Positions 35,562 to 44,725 of a DNA stretch of 64,000 nt are shown here, piece after piece. Source of the DNA: Dyella_B nitratireducens (GTDB lineage: Bacteria > Pseudomonadota > Gammaproteobacteria > Xanthomonadales > Rhodanobacteraceae); contig NZ_CP064032.1 in assembly GCF_049532905.1 (NCBI RefSeq), positions 1,860,001 through 1,924,000 on the forward strand. Direction: 5' to 3'. A model generated the notes under the pieces. That model saw only the letters and a list, made by a program, of their open reading frames with translations, was not told the DNA's origin and made no database searches. The position numbers were made by a program, and so were the translations under genes. How positions within the stretch are numbered: position 1 is the first letter of the stretch; every line of letters begins with the position of its first letter.

Positions 35562-38500
35562 ATGACTTACCTGTCACACGTGTTTACACGCAAGCCGTTG
35601 TACGCCGCGCTCGCCTTGGCGACCTTGTCGTTGGGAGGCGGCCTGGGAATGCCTGCCGTCGCCTTTGCCGCGCAAACATCTTCACCTTCGTCCACGGCAA
35701 CACCCGCACCGTCGCCGGCACAAACATCCGATAGCGCCAAGGTGAAGAAGGCCGAGAAAAAGGCCGATGAGGAAAAAACCGGCAAAGCCACCAACCCCAC
35801 GACCCTGCAGACAGTCGTCGTCTCGAGCTTTCGCCAGTCGATCGACGAGAACATGCAGGAGAAGCGCGATTCCAACGCTGTCGTCGAAGTCATCAACGCG
35901 CAGAACATCGCGCAGTTTCCCGCCAAGAACATCGCCGACGCCCTCGCACATGTTCCCGGCGTGGTGATCAGCCGCGATGCCGGCGAAGGAAAGACCGTCA
36001 GCATCCGCGGCCTGGCGCCTGAGCTTACGTTGACCGAATTGAACGGCAATTACGTGGCCTCGGCCGATACCTCCGATGGGCTGTCGCGCTCGTTCAACTA
36101 CACGTTGTTCCCGGCCAACATGTTTTCGAACATCAAGCTCTACAAGAGTCTGGAAGCGCGGCTGGATGAAGGCGGCATCGGCGGCGTGGTGGATCTGCAC
36201 ACGCGCCGCCCGCTGGAAATGGCTGCCAATGACGGCTTTATTTCCGTGAATGGCGCGGGCTCCGACAGCAACAGCAAGGTCACGCCGCAGGTTTCAGGCT
36301 TGTGGTCATGGAAAAACAAGGCTCAAACCTTCGGTGTACTGGTCGCCGGTTCGTATCAGGAGCGCAAAGATGTCGACGACCTTGCCAATGCATCGAACTG
36401 GCACTGGTGGTCCAACAACTGCACCAGCTTTGCCACCTGCACGCAGCCGCCGGTGAACGTGCATGGCCAGCAGTTCGGCAGTTCCGTGGAACCCAACCTC
36501 AACCTGTGGCCCGGTGGCGGAGTGACCGACCAGGCTGGCAACAGCTATTCGGGCTACTGGATGCCGCAGCAATTCAGCACCAGCAGAAACAGTCTGGATC
36601 TGAAGACCAAGGGCTACCAGGCCACCATGCAGTTCAAGCCCACGCAGAATTTCCTGCTGACCGGCAACTATTTCCGCTTCCAACGGCAGCAGGACCAGAT
36701 CGAAAATACGGTGGAAATTCCCGAGTGGGGCCTGCCTACCGGCAGTTATGCGGACCAGCAAGGCAATCTGCTCGCGCCCAATGGACTGACGTTCGATCCG
36801 TCGCACACGATCGTTACCGGTGCCCGCTACGTCCTTCCGAACCCGGGCCAGGGATGCAACTCGCTGACGAACCCCGTCACCGGCGCGCAACGCCAGGCCG
36901 TGGATGTCTGCTCTTCGCAGACACCGTGGATAACGGGCAACTACTCCATCGAAAAGGCGCTCTCGCAATCCGTCAACCTCGAAGGCGAGTGGGAAGGCGA
37001 AGGCAACCTCAGTGCCACGTTCAACGTCGGCCGCACCTGGGCCACGGGTGGTCCGTCGGTGGAATTGGGCATGGCGGCCAAGCCGCGCAATTTCGTCAAT
37101 GGGCAGTGGGTGGACGGCAGCCAGCTAAGCCAGTGGACCTTGAGCGGCACGCCGACCCTCACCGCTTCGCCCAATACGCTGCAGAACATGCTGGCCGGCC
37201 AGGGCCAGGTGGATCTCGGTTCCACCGGCTCCAATTACATCGATACGCAAAACTCGCAGAACTTCGCCCAGGTCGACTTTACGTGGGCCTTCGATTCCAG
37301 CTGGATGCAATCGCTGCAGTTCGGCCTGAAGTACCGCGACAACCATGCCGAGCAGGAAAACTACGAGATCCGCTGGTACTGCCCCGGCACCACGCAGCAG
37401 TTCCAGACCTGCGATCCGAATGCCGGCAATTTGCCGGCGAACTTCCTGGAGCCTTACCTGCTCAACGGCCACACGTTGGCGTTCAACGACAACATCTTCC
37501 CGGCGATCAATTTCCCGGCCTATTACAACTACCTCAACCAGACCTACGACCGGGTGGTCTACCCTCATCCCGAAGATCGATCCGCCATCAGCGAACAGAT
37601 CTCGGCGGCCTACGTCCAGGCGAACATCGACACGGGTTCGGTACGCGGCAATGTCGGCCTGCGCTTTGTCAGCACGCTGCAAAACCTCACCGTCGCCGAC
37701 CTGATCACCACCAACAATGCGGTGTATTACCACTCGCCGCAGGGTGCCATCCTGATCTGCCCGACCACCGGCGTGAACATTGCGGGCGGGCCGTGCGCGC
37801 CGGGCGATTTCGAATATCTCCCGCAGGATCAGGCGGTGGTGGAGTCCTTTACCAATGCCTCCATGCGCAAGCGGTACAACAAGGCGCTTCCCAGCTTCAA
37901 CTTTGCCTGGACCCTTCCGCATGACATCGTGCTGCGCGTCGCCGGCTCGCAGGCGATGGCGCGCGCCAACTACACCGACCTGGCCGAATTGGGCAGCCTC
38001 ACCGACGACACCCAGGCTTACTACAACGACCGCAAGCAGTTCGGTGCGGCGTTGCCGGGCTGGTATGGCAGCGGTGCCAATATCAATCTCAAACCTTTCA
38101 CAGCCACGCAGTTCGATCTGGCCGGCGAGTGGTATTACGCACCGGAGTCGGTGGTCGGCGTGGATCTGTTCCAAAAGACGGTGAAGAACTTCGTGGTGCC
38201 GGTCACCATCAACAACACCACTGTGGACGTCAACGGCACGCCGACACCGTTCATGTCGTACAGCACCAATGCCAACGGCCGCTCGGGCGTCTCCCGCGGC
38301 GTGGAGCTCTACACGCAGCACACCTTCGACATGGGCTTCGGCTACATCGCCAACTACACGCTCAACAAGACCAACGAAACCGCTGTTTCGCTCGGCGACA
38401 CGCAGGTCGGAAAATCGGAACTGATCGGCAGCGCCAAGTTCGCGGCGAACGTGTCGTTGTTCTATGAAAAAAACGGGCTCCTGCTGCGCGCCACGAGCAA

Positions 38501-38753
38501 CTGGACGGGCCGGACCATGGAAGGGCTGGTCTCCGGTCTGCCCGAATATATGCAGCCTTACAACCAGATCGATCTCAACGGCGACTACGAGTTCACCAAG
38601 CACCTGATGGTGACCGCGTCGGTCATCAACCTGACACGCTCCACGTCTCGCGAGTATCTGGGCAGCGATACCTCGCAGCGGCTGTACCAGCTCGAATATG
38701 CAGGGCGCCAGTATTACCTGGGTGTCACGTACAAGTTTGGAGATGGCGGTTGA
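35562..38753 (+). CDS. TonB-dependent receptor, likely for an oligosaccharide
   Basis: A 1063-aa outer-membrane receptor. Signal peptide to about AFA (residue 32), a Lys/Glu-rich linker, then TLQTVVVSSFRQSID and the plug with NIADALAHVPGVVISRD, VSIRGLAPE and GGIGGVVDLHTRRP, the form of the large Xanthomonas-type receptors (TIGR01782-like). The rest is a 22-strand-type barrel ending YYLGVTYKFGDGG. ATG 35562 has GAAAGGGG upstream. A GH92-type gene follows on the same strand 300 bases downstream, which suggests uptake of mannose-containing glycans. Confidence 0.9.
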   Translation: MTYLSHVFTRKPLYAALALATLSLGGGLGMPAVAFAAQTSSPSSTATPAPSPAQTSDSAKVKKAEKKADEEKTGKATNPTTLQTVVVSSFRQSIDENMQEKRDSNAVVEVINAQNIAQFPAKNIADALAHVPGVVISRDAGEGKTVSIRGLAPELTLTELNGNYVASADTSDGLSRSFNYTLFPANMFSNIKLYKSLEARLDEGGIGGVVDLHTRRPLEMAANDGFISVNGAGSDSNSKVTPQVSGLWSWKNKAQTFGVLVAGSYQERKDVDDLANASNWHWWSNNCTSFATCTQPPVNVHGQQFGSSVEPNLNLWPGGGVTDQAGNSYSGYWMPQQFSTSRNSLDLKTKGYQATMQFKPTQNFLLTGNYFRFQRQQDQIENTVEIPEWGLPTGSYADQQGNLLAPNGLTFDPSHTIVTGARYVLPNPGQGCNSLTNPVTGAQRQAVDVCSSQTPWITGNYSIEKALSQSVNLEGEWEGEGNLSATFNVGRTWATGGPSVELGMAAKPRNFVNGQWVDGSQLSQWTLSGTPTLTASPNTLQNMLAGQGQVDLGSTGSNYIDTQNSQNFAQVDFTWAFDSSWMQSLQFGLKYRDNHAEQENYEIRWYCPGTTQQFQTCDPNAGNLPANFLEPYLLNGHTLAFNDNIFPAINFPAYYNYLNQTYDRVVYPHPEDRSAISEQISAAYVQANIDTGSVRGNVGLRFVSTLQNLTVADLITTNNAVYYHSPQGAILICPTTGVNIAGGPCAPGDFEYLPQDQAVVESFTNASMRKRYNKALPSFNFAWTLPHDIVLRVAGSQAMARANYTDLAELGSLTDDTQAYYNDRKQFGAALPGWYGSGANINLKPFTATQFDLAGEWYYAPESVVGVDLFQKTVKNFVVPVTINNTTVDVNGTPTPFMSYSTNANGRSGVSRGVELYTQHTFDMGFGYIANYTLNKTNETAVSLGDTQVGKSELIGSAKFAANVSLFYEKNGLLLRATSNWTGRTMEGLVSGLPEYMQPYNQIDLNGDYEFTKHLMVTASVINLTRSTSREYLGSDTSQRLYQLEYAGRQYYLGVTYKFGDGG

Positions 38754-38771
38754 AAGATGACGAGCATTATT

Positions 38772-38795
38772 CCCTCCCCTGCTTGCAGGGGAGGG
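38772..38795 (+). repeat. GC-rich perfect hairpin after the TonB receptor
   Basis: CCCTCCCCTGC-TT-GCAGGGGAGGG is a perfect 11-bp stem. The same hairpin occurs at 57944-57967, so it is a dispersed repeat, though here it may also serve as the receptor gene's terminator. No U-run follows. Confidence 0.65.
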
Positions 38796-38850
38796 GCATG
38801 GCCAACGCTACGAACTTTAGGCTCGCGTCGATGCCATTGCAGAGCGGGTT

Positions 38851-38973
38851 CGTCATCCCGGCGAAGGCCCACCGTTGTCCGGGGAAGTTTCGTAGTACCT
38901 CACCGTCATTCCGGCGAAGGCCGGAATCCATGCTTCGTACTGGCGATGGATTCCGGCCTTCGCCGGAATGACG
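38851..38973 (+). repeat. Composite palindromic intergenic element
   Basis: Bases 38904-38930 and 38947-38973 are perfect 27-base inverted arms around a 16-base loop. Each arm contains the smaller palindrome ATTCCGGC-GAAG-GCCGGAAT. The preceding 38851-38890 module (CATCCCGGCGAAGGCCCACC... GTCCGGGGAA) recurs at 57800-57830 and inverted at 58116-58152. Confidence 0.8.
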
Positions 38974-39049
38974 TCAGGCAAGACCATGCCTATAGGCACA
39001 GCATAAGTTCGGAACATCACTGCTTGCCATCTCCGCAGCAGAGGAAACT

Positions 39050-41449
39050 ATGCATACATCTCTCGCACGCCTTCACCGTCACACCCCATCGATCCACAAC
39101 CGACGTGCTGCTCTAACCATCACACTGGCTATCTCCGCACTCGGAAGCATCGGCACTGGCCACGCCCAGAACAACCACGCAACGCCACCCGCGTTATCGG
39201 CCGTCGATGAAGCCAACCCGCTGGTCGGCACCGCACCGCTGGATAAGCAAGCGCTGATCGGCAACGCACCGCCACCGGGCGAACTGCTGTATCCAGGCAT
39301 GACCTCGCCGGCCGCGAGCCTGCCGCAAAGCGCAACCGAAACCGCACCGGTCAACGTCAACATCGATCTCAGCTATCCCGCCGGCGTCGCCACGCCCTAC
39401 TACTACGGCCGTCCGACGATGATCGGTTTTACCGGTGGCGGTGGCTCTACCTACGGCGGCCGCGGCGGACCGATGATCATGCCGGTGGTGGGCGACTGGA
39501 CCATGCCGCCCGACTATGCGCCGTCGTATTACGACAAAGCGAGCGAGAAGGCATCGCCCGGCTACTACGCCGTCGATCTCGCCACGTTCCACACGCGTGT
39601 CGAATTGACGGCGACGCAGTGGACCAGCTTGATGCGCTTCACCTTTCCAGCCAGCCATCGCTCGAACGTCATCATCAACCTGCGCCGCGCAGGCGGCGAT
39701 GTGGAGGTCGTCGACGATCGCACCATTCGCGGCGTCGCCGCGAGCGGACATTCGAAGAACGATTCGGACAGTCCCTGGTTCGTCGCCGAATTCTCGCGGC
39801 CGTTCGCCAGCTTCGGCACCTTCCGCGCGAACCACGACACCCCGGGCTGGGGTCTCGGTGACCAGGACGTGCAGGCCGGCCGGCGCACCGTATCCGGCAG
39901 TTACGCAGGTGCCTACGTCACCTTCGACACGCAGGCAGGCGAACAGGTGCTGGTGAGGGTCGCCCATGGCCACAGTGCTGATGAAGCCGAACAGCGATTG
40001 CACAGCGAGGACCCGAACTGGGATTTCGAGCGTGTGCACACCCAGGCGCGCGCTGCCTGGGCAAAACTGCTCGACCGCGTCGAAGTGACTGGCGGCACAC
40101 CCAAGCAGCGCATGCTGTTCTATTCGACGCTGTACCACTCCTTCGCCAGCCCACGGCTGGTTGCGCGCAAGGGCGAGCGCTTCACCGATGCGAGCGGCCA
40201 CGTCCAGACCGCCGACTACGACCACTACGGGCCGGTGCCTTTCTGGGATACCGGCCGTAACCAGATCGTGTTGCTGATGCTGCTCGAACCGCAGGTCGTG
40301 CAGGACATCATGCGTTCCGAACTGGACCGGGCGCGCGAACGCGGCTACATGGACACCTCGTTCCACGGCGACCATGCCGCATTTCTCTACGACGGCGCAT
40401 GGCAGCGCGGCGTCCCCTTCGACTATGCGGCCGTCTATCCGTATTTACGTAAAAACGCGATCGACCCTAATGGGCCGCGCGGCTACTTGGCTGAGTACAT
40501 GAAGAACGGCTGGATTTCCGATGTCGTTCCGCCGGGAAGCCCCAGCCCACCCTACGCTGGGGGCAAGGCAGGCGCCGCCACCACGCTCGAATACGCCTGG
40601 GACGACCATGCGCTGGCTGATATCGCCCGCCGGCTCGGCAAGACGGACGATGCGCAGATGTTCCTGCGCCGCGCCGCGAACTACCGCAACGTGTTTGATC
40701 CGTCGGTAGGCTTCGTTCGCGGCCGCACCGCCGATGGCAAGTGGATTGCGCCGTTCGATCCGGGCGAGCCGTACTACAACTTCATGATGAAGGAAGCCTC
40801 GGGCTGGTCCACGCTGTGGCTGGTGCCGCACGACGTGCAGGGCTTGATCGATCTGCTCGGCGGGCGCGACGCGTTCAACGCCAAGCTCGACGCCTTCTTC
40901 TCCACGCCCTACCAGGCCAAGGGCATCTGCCGCGACTGCACCGGCATGATTGGCGAATACGTGCAAGGCAATCAGCCGGACCAGCAGGCCGCCTATCTCT
41001 ACGCCTGGAGCGGCCAACCCTGGAAGACACAGGCGCTGATACGCCGCATCCTCGACGAGCTGTACGGCAGCGACGCCAGCGGCTACGGCTTTCCCGGCAT
41101 GGACGACCAGGGCTCCACCTCGTCCTGGTATGTGCTCAGCGCGATGGGTTTCTATCCGGTCGATCCTTCCAGCCCTGACTACATCCTCGGCAGCCCGATC
41201 TTCGACCGGGTCCGCCTGCACATGGGCAACGGCAAGGTGTTGGAGATCGTTGCACGCAACAACTCAGCTCAGAACATGTACATCCAGTCCGCCGCGCTCA
41301 ATGGCAAGCCGTGGACCAAACCGTGGTTCAGCCATGCCGACATCGCGAACGGCGGCACCTTGGTACTCACCATGGGATCGGAGCCAAACAAGGCCTGGGG
41401 CGCCGATCCGCGTGATGCGCCGCCTTCGATGTCCGAGCATCAACCGTGA
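39050..41449 (+). CDS. GH92-family alpha-mannosidase-like enzyme with Gln at the expected general-acid position
   Basis: A 799-aa secreted enzyme. Signal peptide to about GHAQ (residue 39). The N-terminal beta-sandwich and C-terminal alpha/alpha barrel follow the GH92 order, with DHYGPVPFWDTGRNQ, VPFDYAAVYPYLRKNAI, the GMDDQGSTSSWYVLSAMGFY segment and YILGSPIFDRV. In GH92 exo-mannosidases the general acid Glu lies in a GNEP motif; here it reads GNQPDQQ (Gln 642). A Gln at this site has, as I recall, been linked to GH92 enzymes that split mannosyl-phospho-mannose rather than ordinary mannosides. Acts in the periplasm or outside; downstream of the TonB receptor and behind AGAGGA. Confidence 0.88.
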   Translation: MHTSLARLHRHTPSIHNRRAALTITLAISALGSIGTGHAQNNHATPPALSAVDEANPLVGTAPLDKQALIGNAPPPGELLYPGMTSPAASLPQSATETAPVNVNIDLSYPAGVATPYYYGRPTMIGFTGGGGSTYGGRGGPMIMPVVGDWTMPPDYAPSYYDKASEKASPGYYAVDLATFHTRVELTATQWTSLMRFTFPASHRSNVIINLRRAGGDVEVVDDRTIRGVAASGHSKNDSDSPWFVAEFSRPFASFGTFRANHDTPGWGLGDQDVQAGRRTVSGSYAGAYVTFDTQAGEQVLVRVAHGHSADEAEQRLHSEDPNWDFERVHTQARAAWAKLLDRVEVTGGTPKQRMLFYSTLYHSFASPRLVARKGERFTDASGHVQTADYDHYGPVPFWDTGRNQIVLLMLLEPQVVQDIMRSELDRARERGYMDTSFHGDHAAFLYDGAWQRGVPFDYAAVYPYLRKNAIDPNGPRGYLAEYMKNGWISDVVPPGSPSPPYAGGKAGAATTLEYAWDDHALADIARRLGKTDDAQMFLRRAANYRNVFDPSVGFVRGRTADGKWIAPFDPGEPYYNFMMKEASGWSTLWLVPHDVQGLIDLLGGRDAFNAKLDAFFSTPYQAKGICRDCTGMIGEYVQGNQPDQQAAYLYAWSGQPWKTQALIRRILDELYGSDASGYGFPGMDDQGSTSSWYVLSAMGFYPVDPSSPDYILGSPIFDRVRLHMGNGKVLEIVARNNSAQNMYIQSAALNGKPWTKPWFSHADIANGGTLVLTMGSEPNKAWGADPRDAPPSMSEHQP

Positions 41450-41544
41450 TCACCGGGGGCTCCACGTTGAGTGACGGCAATACCACTTGATCATGCGTAT
41501 GCCCACACCGCAAATCCGATCTTTGGCAACACATCGCGTGACGC

Positions 41545-42351
41545 TTATTTGCTTCCTGCGTAATAGCTCGCGGATGCGTTGATTTCATCCGCCGTCATGT
41601 TACGCGCGATATTTCGCATCTGAGCACTGATGTCGTTGTGGCGGCGATCGTTTGCAAAGGCTTCGAGTTGGGATTTCAGATAGTCGTGCGGTTGCGGGCC
41701 AAGCCATGGCGCGCCCAGCTTGATCGCCATGTCACCATGGCAGGAGCCGCACGGAGCGATGTTCCGCATGGGTGATCCCGTGGCAACGATGTTGGGCATG
41801 GCATGCGCCTGTTGCGCAGCCGATACATCGCCGCGTGGCAGAGAGGCGTAATAAGCCGATAAATCGCGCAGATCCTGGTCGCCGAGTCCGACAACCATTG
41901 GCGCCATGACCGCGCTTGTGCGCGCACCGCTCTGAAAATCGCGAAGCTCCTTGTATATCGAAGCTTCGTATTGCCCGGCCAGATTGGGGGTATTCGCCGC
42001 ACTCACGCCGCGGGCGCCGTGACACATCGTGCAACGCAATGCCAAGGTGGCGCCTCGGCCGACGGAACCACCCGAGGATGGCCCGCCAAGCATGTCGGGC
42101 GTCAGCACCACGCTGGAAACAGGCGCCTTGGGTTGAACCGGCGGACTCGCCTCGCTCAACCAGGCCCTGGGTACGCCTGCGGCACTGCAAATCGCATTCA
42201 ACAGCCCTTTGAACAAGGCATCGTTTTGAGCGGAAGGAAGCCAGACGAATCCCACGAACACCGTAAACAGGAACAGGATGAGAACGGCCCCGGCGCTCGC
42301 CGTAAACCAGGGGTTTCGGAGCGATATCAGGCGTGGACGATGATCGTTCAT
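41545..42351 (-). CDS. Membrane-anchored diheme cytochrome c of the oxidase operon
   Basis: A 268-aa protein with one N-terminal helix (residues 15-37, AGAVLILFLFTVFVGFVWL) and two heme c sites, CTMCH and CGSCH, in tandem c4-like domains; GAPWLGPQPHDYLKSQLEAF is typical of the c4/NirT-like second domain. It probably passes electrons to the oxidase. ATG 42351 overlaps the stop of subunit I by four bases. It is last in the operon. Confidence 0.86.
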   Translation of the reverse strand: MNDHRPRLISLRNPWFTASAGAVLILFLFTVFVGFVWLPSAQNDALFKGLLNAICSAAGVPRAWLSEASPPVQPKAPVSSVVLTPDMLGGPSSGGSVGRGATLALRCTMCHGARGVSAANTPNLAGQYEASIYKELRDFQSGARTSAVMAPMVVGLGDQDLRDLSAYYASLPRGDVSAAQQAHAMPNIVATGSPMRNIAPCGSCHGDMAIKLGAPWLGPQPHDYLKSQLEAFANDRRHNDISAQMRNIARNMTADEINASASYYAGSK

Positions 42352-43967
42352 CGCTTCGCTCCTATGAACACCGCGGGAACCTGGGCATCGTGCAAGCCGA
42401 TGAGTCTGGCGATCGGATAGCCGTAGTTGGTGATCGTCAGCGCCATCATCAACCCAACCCAAAGCCCCAGGCCGTTCAACGCCAACGGCAGCGAGGTGGG
42501 CTCATGAATCGCCCGGCTGAAGGTGAATGGCGCGATCTCGGCCCGGCTTCCGGAATGGTTGCGATAAAGAATGACCAGGAACAGGATCGCCGAAACGACC
42601 AGCAATGCACCGCCGACGGTCGACATGATGACCGAGACCGCTTCGGCAGACATACCCGTGTAGTCGAAGTAGGCCATGCGCCGCGGCATGCCGAGAATGC
42701 CCACGTAATGCCATGGAAACGTCGTGACGATCATGCCGATGAACCACAGCCACAGCTGCGTGCGGATAAGGCCTAAATGCTGCATTGCCCGCCCTGTCAG
42801 GTGCGGCCAGAGATCATAGGCGATGGCGAAATACATGATCACGATCGCGCCGCCGAAGATCAGGTGAAAATGGCCGGTCACCCACTGGGTGTTGTGCACG
42901 GTCGAGTCCAACTGATAACTCATGTTGATCAAGCCACCCGCGCCGCCGAAACCCAGCATCACGAACGAAAAAGCCAGCGCGAGCATCTGCGGGTTGTCCC
43001 ATGGCAGTGCCTTGAGCCAACCAAATACGCCCTTCCCGCCACGCAGGCGCGCAGCAATTTCCACTGAGGCGCAGATCGTGAATACGGTCAGCAGCGTGGG
43101 AACCGCCACCATGGCGGTAAACACCGAATGGACGAATTTGAAACCCGAGCCGACTTGCGGATCGGCAAATAAATGGTGAATGCCGATCGGCATCGAAAAC
43201 ACCAGGAACAATGCAAACGAAATGCGGGCCATGGTGTCGCTGTACAGACGGCCACCGATGGCGCGCGGCACGATCGTGTAAAAAGCGATGTAGGCAGGCA
43301 TCAGCCAGAAATAGACGATGGCATGCAGGGTCCAGGAAAACAGCACGCGCGACAGCCCGGCATTGATGGTGTTGGTAAAACCCAGCGCGACAGGAAGTAT
43401 CTGGAACAACAACTCCAGGGCCGCACCGACCGCCGTCCAGCCCCACAGATAAGCGGCCGCAACGTTCGCAAACATCGGCAGCGGAACGGGCGCACTGGGA
43501 TGAGCGCGTTTCCACGCATTCAGATTGATGCCCATGAGCACGACCCAGACCCATGATCCAACCACCACCAGCACGACACCGATGTAATAGAAGGCATTGC
43601 CGATCATCGGCGGATAGAAGGTGTAAAGCACCGAGTCGAGCCCCATCGCCACAGGCACCACCGCCGCCACGGAACCGACGATGATCATGATGTATCCCGC
43701 CCACGCCCAGCGCCGGCCGATCAACGGCTGGCCGAGAGACAACTCGCAGATGGCGTAACCGAAACCCATGGCAACGAGTGTCGGAAAGACGTACCCCATC
43801 ACGGTGCCATGTGCGGTGACCGAGCGGTAGTAAAGATCGGGATTGTGCAGCCAGCCGTGCAACGGACTGCGGATGAACATCTGCCACTCGCCAAGGAGAA
43901 CGGCAAGGCCGAATACCGCAAACGCCAACCAGAAATGGGCGAGCATAAGACGTCTGTTAGAGATCAC
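42348..43967 (-). CDS. Heme-copper oxidase subunit I, B-family (ba3-like)
   Basis: A 539-aa, roughly 12-13-helix protein that reduces oxygen to water. Ligands are visible: TAHGTVMGY (low-spin heme His), TLHAIVYFWLMP with the CuB His and crosslinkable Tyr spaced H-x3-Y, MPIGIHHLFADP (two CuB His) and TQWVTGHFHLIFGG (heme a3/b3 and b His). The HxIVYFWLMPAY phrasing matches Thermus ba3-type enzymes rather than aa3 or cbb3. GTG 43967 has GGGAG 8 bases upstream and overlaps the end of subunit II by 11 bases. Confidence 0.9.
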   Translation of the reverse strand: MISNRRLMLAHFWLAFAVFGLAVLLGEWQMFIRSPLHGWLHNPDLYYRSVTAHGTVMGYVFPTLVAMGFGYAICELSLGQPLIGRRWAWAGYIMIIVGSVAAVVPVAMGLDSVLYTFYPPMIGNAFYYIGVVLVVVGSWVWVVLMGINLNAWKRAHPSAPVPLPMFANVAAAYLWGWTAVGAALELLFQILPVALGFTNTINAGLSRVLFSWTLHAIVYFWLMPAYIAFYTIVPRAIGGRLYSDTMARISFALFLVFSMPIGIHHLFADPQVGSGFKFVHSVFTAMVAVPTLLTVFTICASVEIAARLRGGKGVFGWLKALPWDNPQMLALAFSFVMLGFGGAGGLINMSYQLDSTVHNTQWVTGHFHLIFGGAIVIMYFAIAYDLWPHLTGRAMQHLGLIRTQLWLWFIGMIVTTFPWHYVGILGMPRRMAYFDYTGMSAEAVSVIMSTVGGALLVVSAILFLVILYRNHSGSRAEIAPFTFSRAIHEPTSLPLALNGLGLWVGLMMALTITNYGYPIARLIGLHDAQVPAVFIGAKR

Positions 43968-44526
43968 AAGTCAGTCTCCCTGCCTTGGCGGCCATTTTCG
44001 AAAACGCGTCTTTGTCGACCACCCTCACATTTGCCCACATGGCCTCGTGACCGACCCCGCAATACTCATGGCAAGGCATCAAGTGATCACCAGTTTGTTC
44101 AAACTCGGTCTTGAATGTGGAAATGTAGCCGGGCTCGACCATCGAATTGATGTTTGTACCGGTAATGAGCATGCCGTGGATCACGTCGGCACTGGTCACC
44201 CGAAACGTGATGGGTGTCTTGGCTGGCACGACGATGCACTGCGGCGTGAACGAGTATTGCTGGCCGATGATTCTCACGGTGATCGATCCATCCGCTTCAA
44301 CGGCGCTACCGAGGTTGCTCTCGACGAATTCGCCCGACACATGCAGCGTCGAGGGATTGATGGTTTCGACGCGCGACGGCGGCATCATGGCCCAATGCAG
44401 ACCGGTGAAAATCATGACCCCAACGAGCAGGGCCATGATGCTGACCATCATGAAAGCCCATCGCTTTTCGAGCCGCGCGGCCAGCGCAGCCGTATCGTTT
44501 GATTTGGCGGAAAATGTTTCGGCCAC
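43957..44526 (-). CDS. Heme-copper oxidase subunit II with CuA site
   Basis: A 189-aa protein: one N-terminal helix (about residues 26-47) and a cupredoxin domain carrying the binuclear CuA ligands, His in DVIHGML and CHEYCGVGHEAM (C-x3-C-x3-H-x2-M). It accepts electrons from cytochrome c. The GTG start at 44526 (VAETFS) is preferred because AAAGGA lies 6 bases upstream; a more distal ATG would extend into the small upstream gene. Confidence 0.88.
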   Translation of the reverse strand: MAETFSAKSNDTAALAARLEKRWAFMMVSIMALLVGVMIFTGLHWAMMPPSRVETINPSTLHVSGEFVESNLGSAVEADGSITVRIIGQQYSFTPQCIVVPAKTPITFRVTSADVIHGMLITGTNINSMVEPGYISTFKTEFEQTGDHLMPCHEYCGVGHEAMWANVRVVDKDAFSKMAAKAGRLTCDL

Positions 44527-44537
44527 GACCAGTCCTT

Positions 44538-44711
44538 TTAATGAATGACGCCGCGGGGAAGAAAGACCAGGAAATAGAACAGGAACCACAGCGCTATGAC
44601 GATGGCCACGGCAATGCCGGTAACGATCAGGGCGCCGCGCGGTCCGGCGCGGACGATTTCCTCGACACGCTCGTCTTCGTGGCGTACGCGTTGATCATCA
44701 TGTCCACTCAT
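44538..44711 (-). CDS. 57-aa single-helix oxidase subunit (IIa-like)
   Basis: A small gene read from ATG 44711 to TAA 44538. The product begins MSGHDDQRVRHEDERVEE, a charged cytoplasmic head, and continues into one long hydrophobic helix (ALIVTGIAVAIVIALWFLFY), ending FLPRGVIH. Thermus ba3 oxidase has a comparable one-helix subunit IIa of about 34 residues. It lies directly between the triheme cytochrome and subunit II on the same strand, 11 bases before the GTG of subunit II. Confidence 0.75.
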   Translation of the reverse strand: MSGHDDQRVRHEDERVEEIVRAGPRGALIVTGIAVAIVIALWFLFYFLVFLPRGVIH

Positions 44712-44725
44712 GGCCTACGCCCCTT

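Noticed and set aside
37125..38603. 492-codon minus-strand frame opposite the TonB receptor
   Set aside because: Antisense shadow; the plus strand encodes clear plug and barrel motifs.
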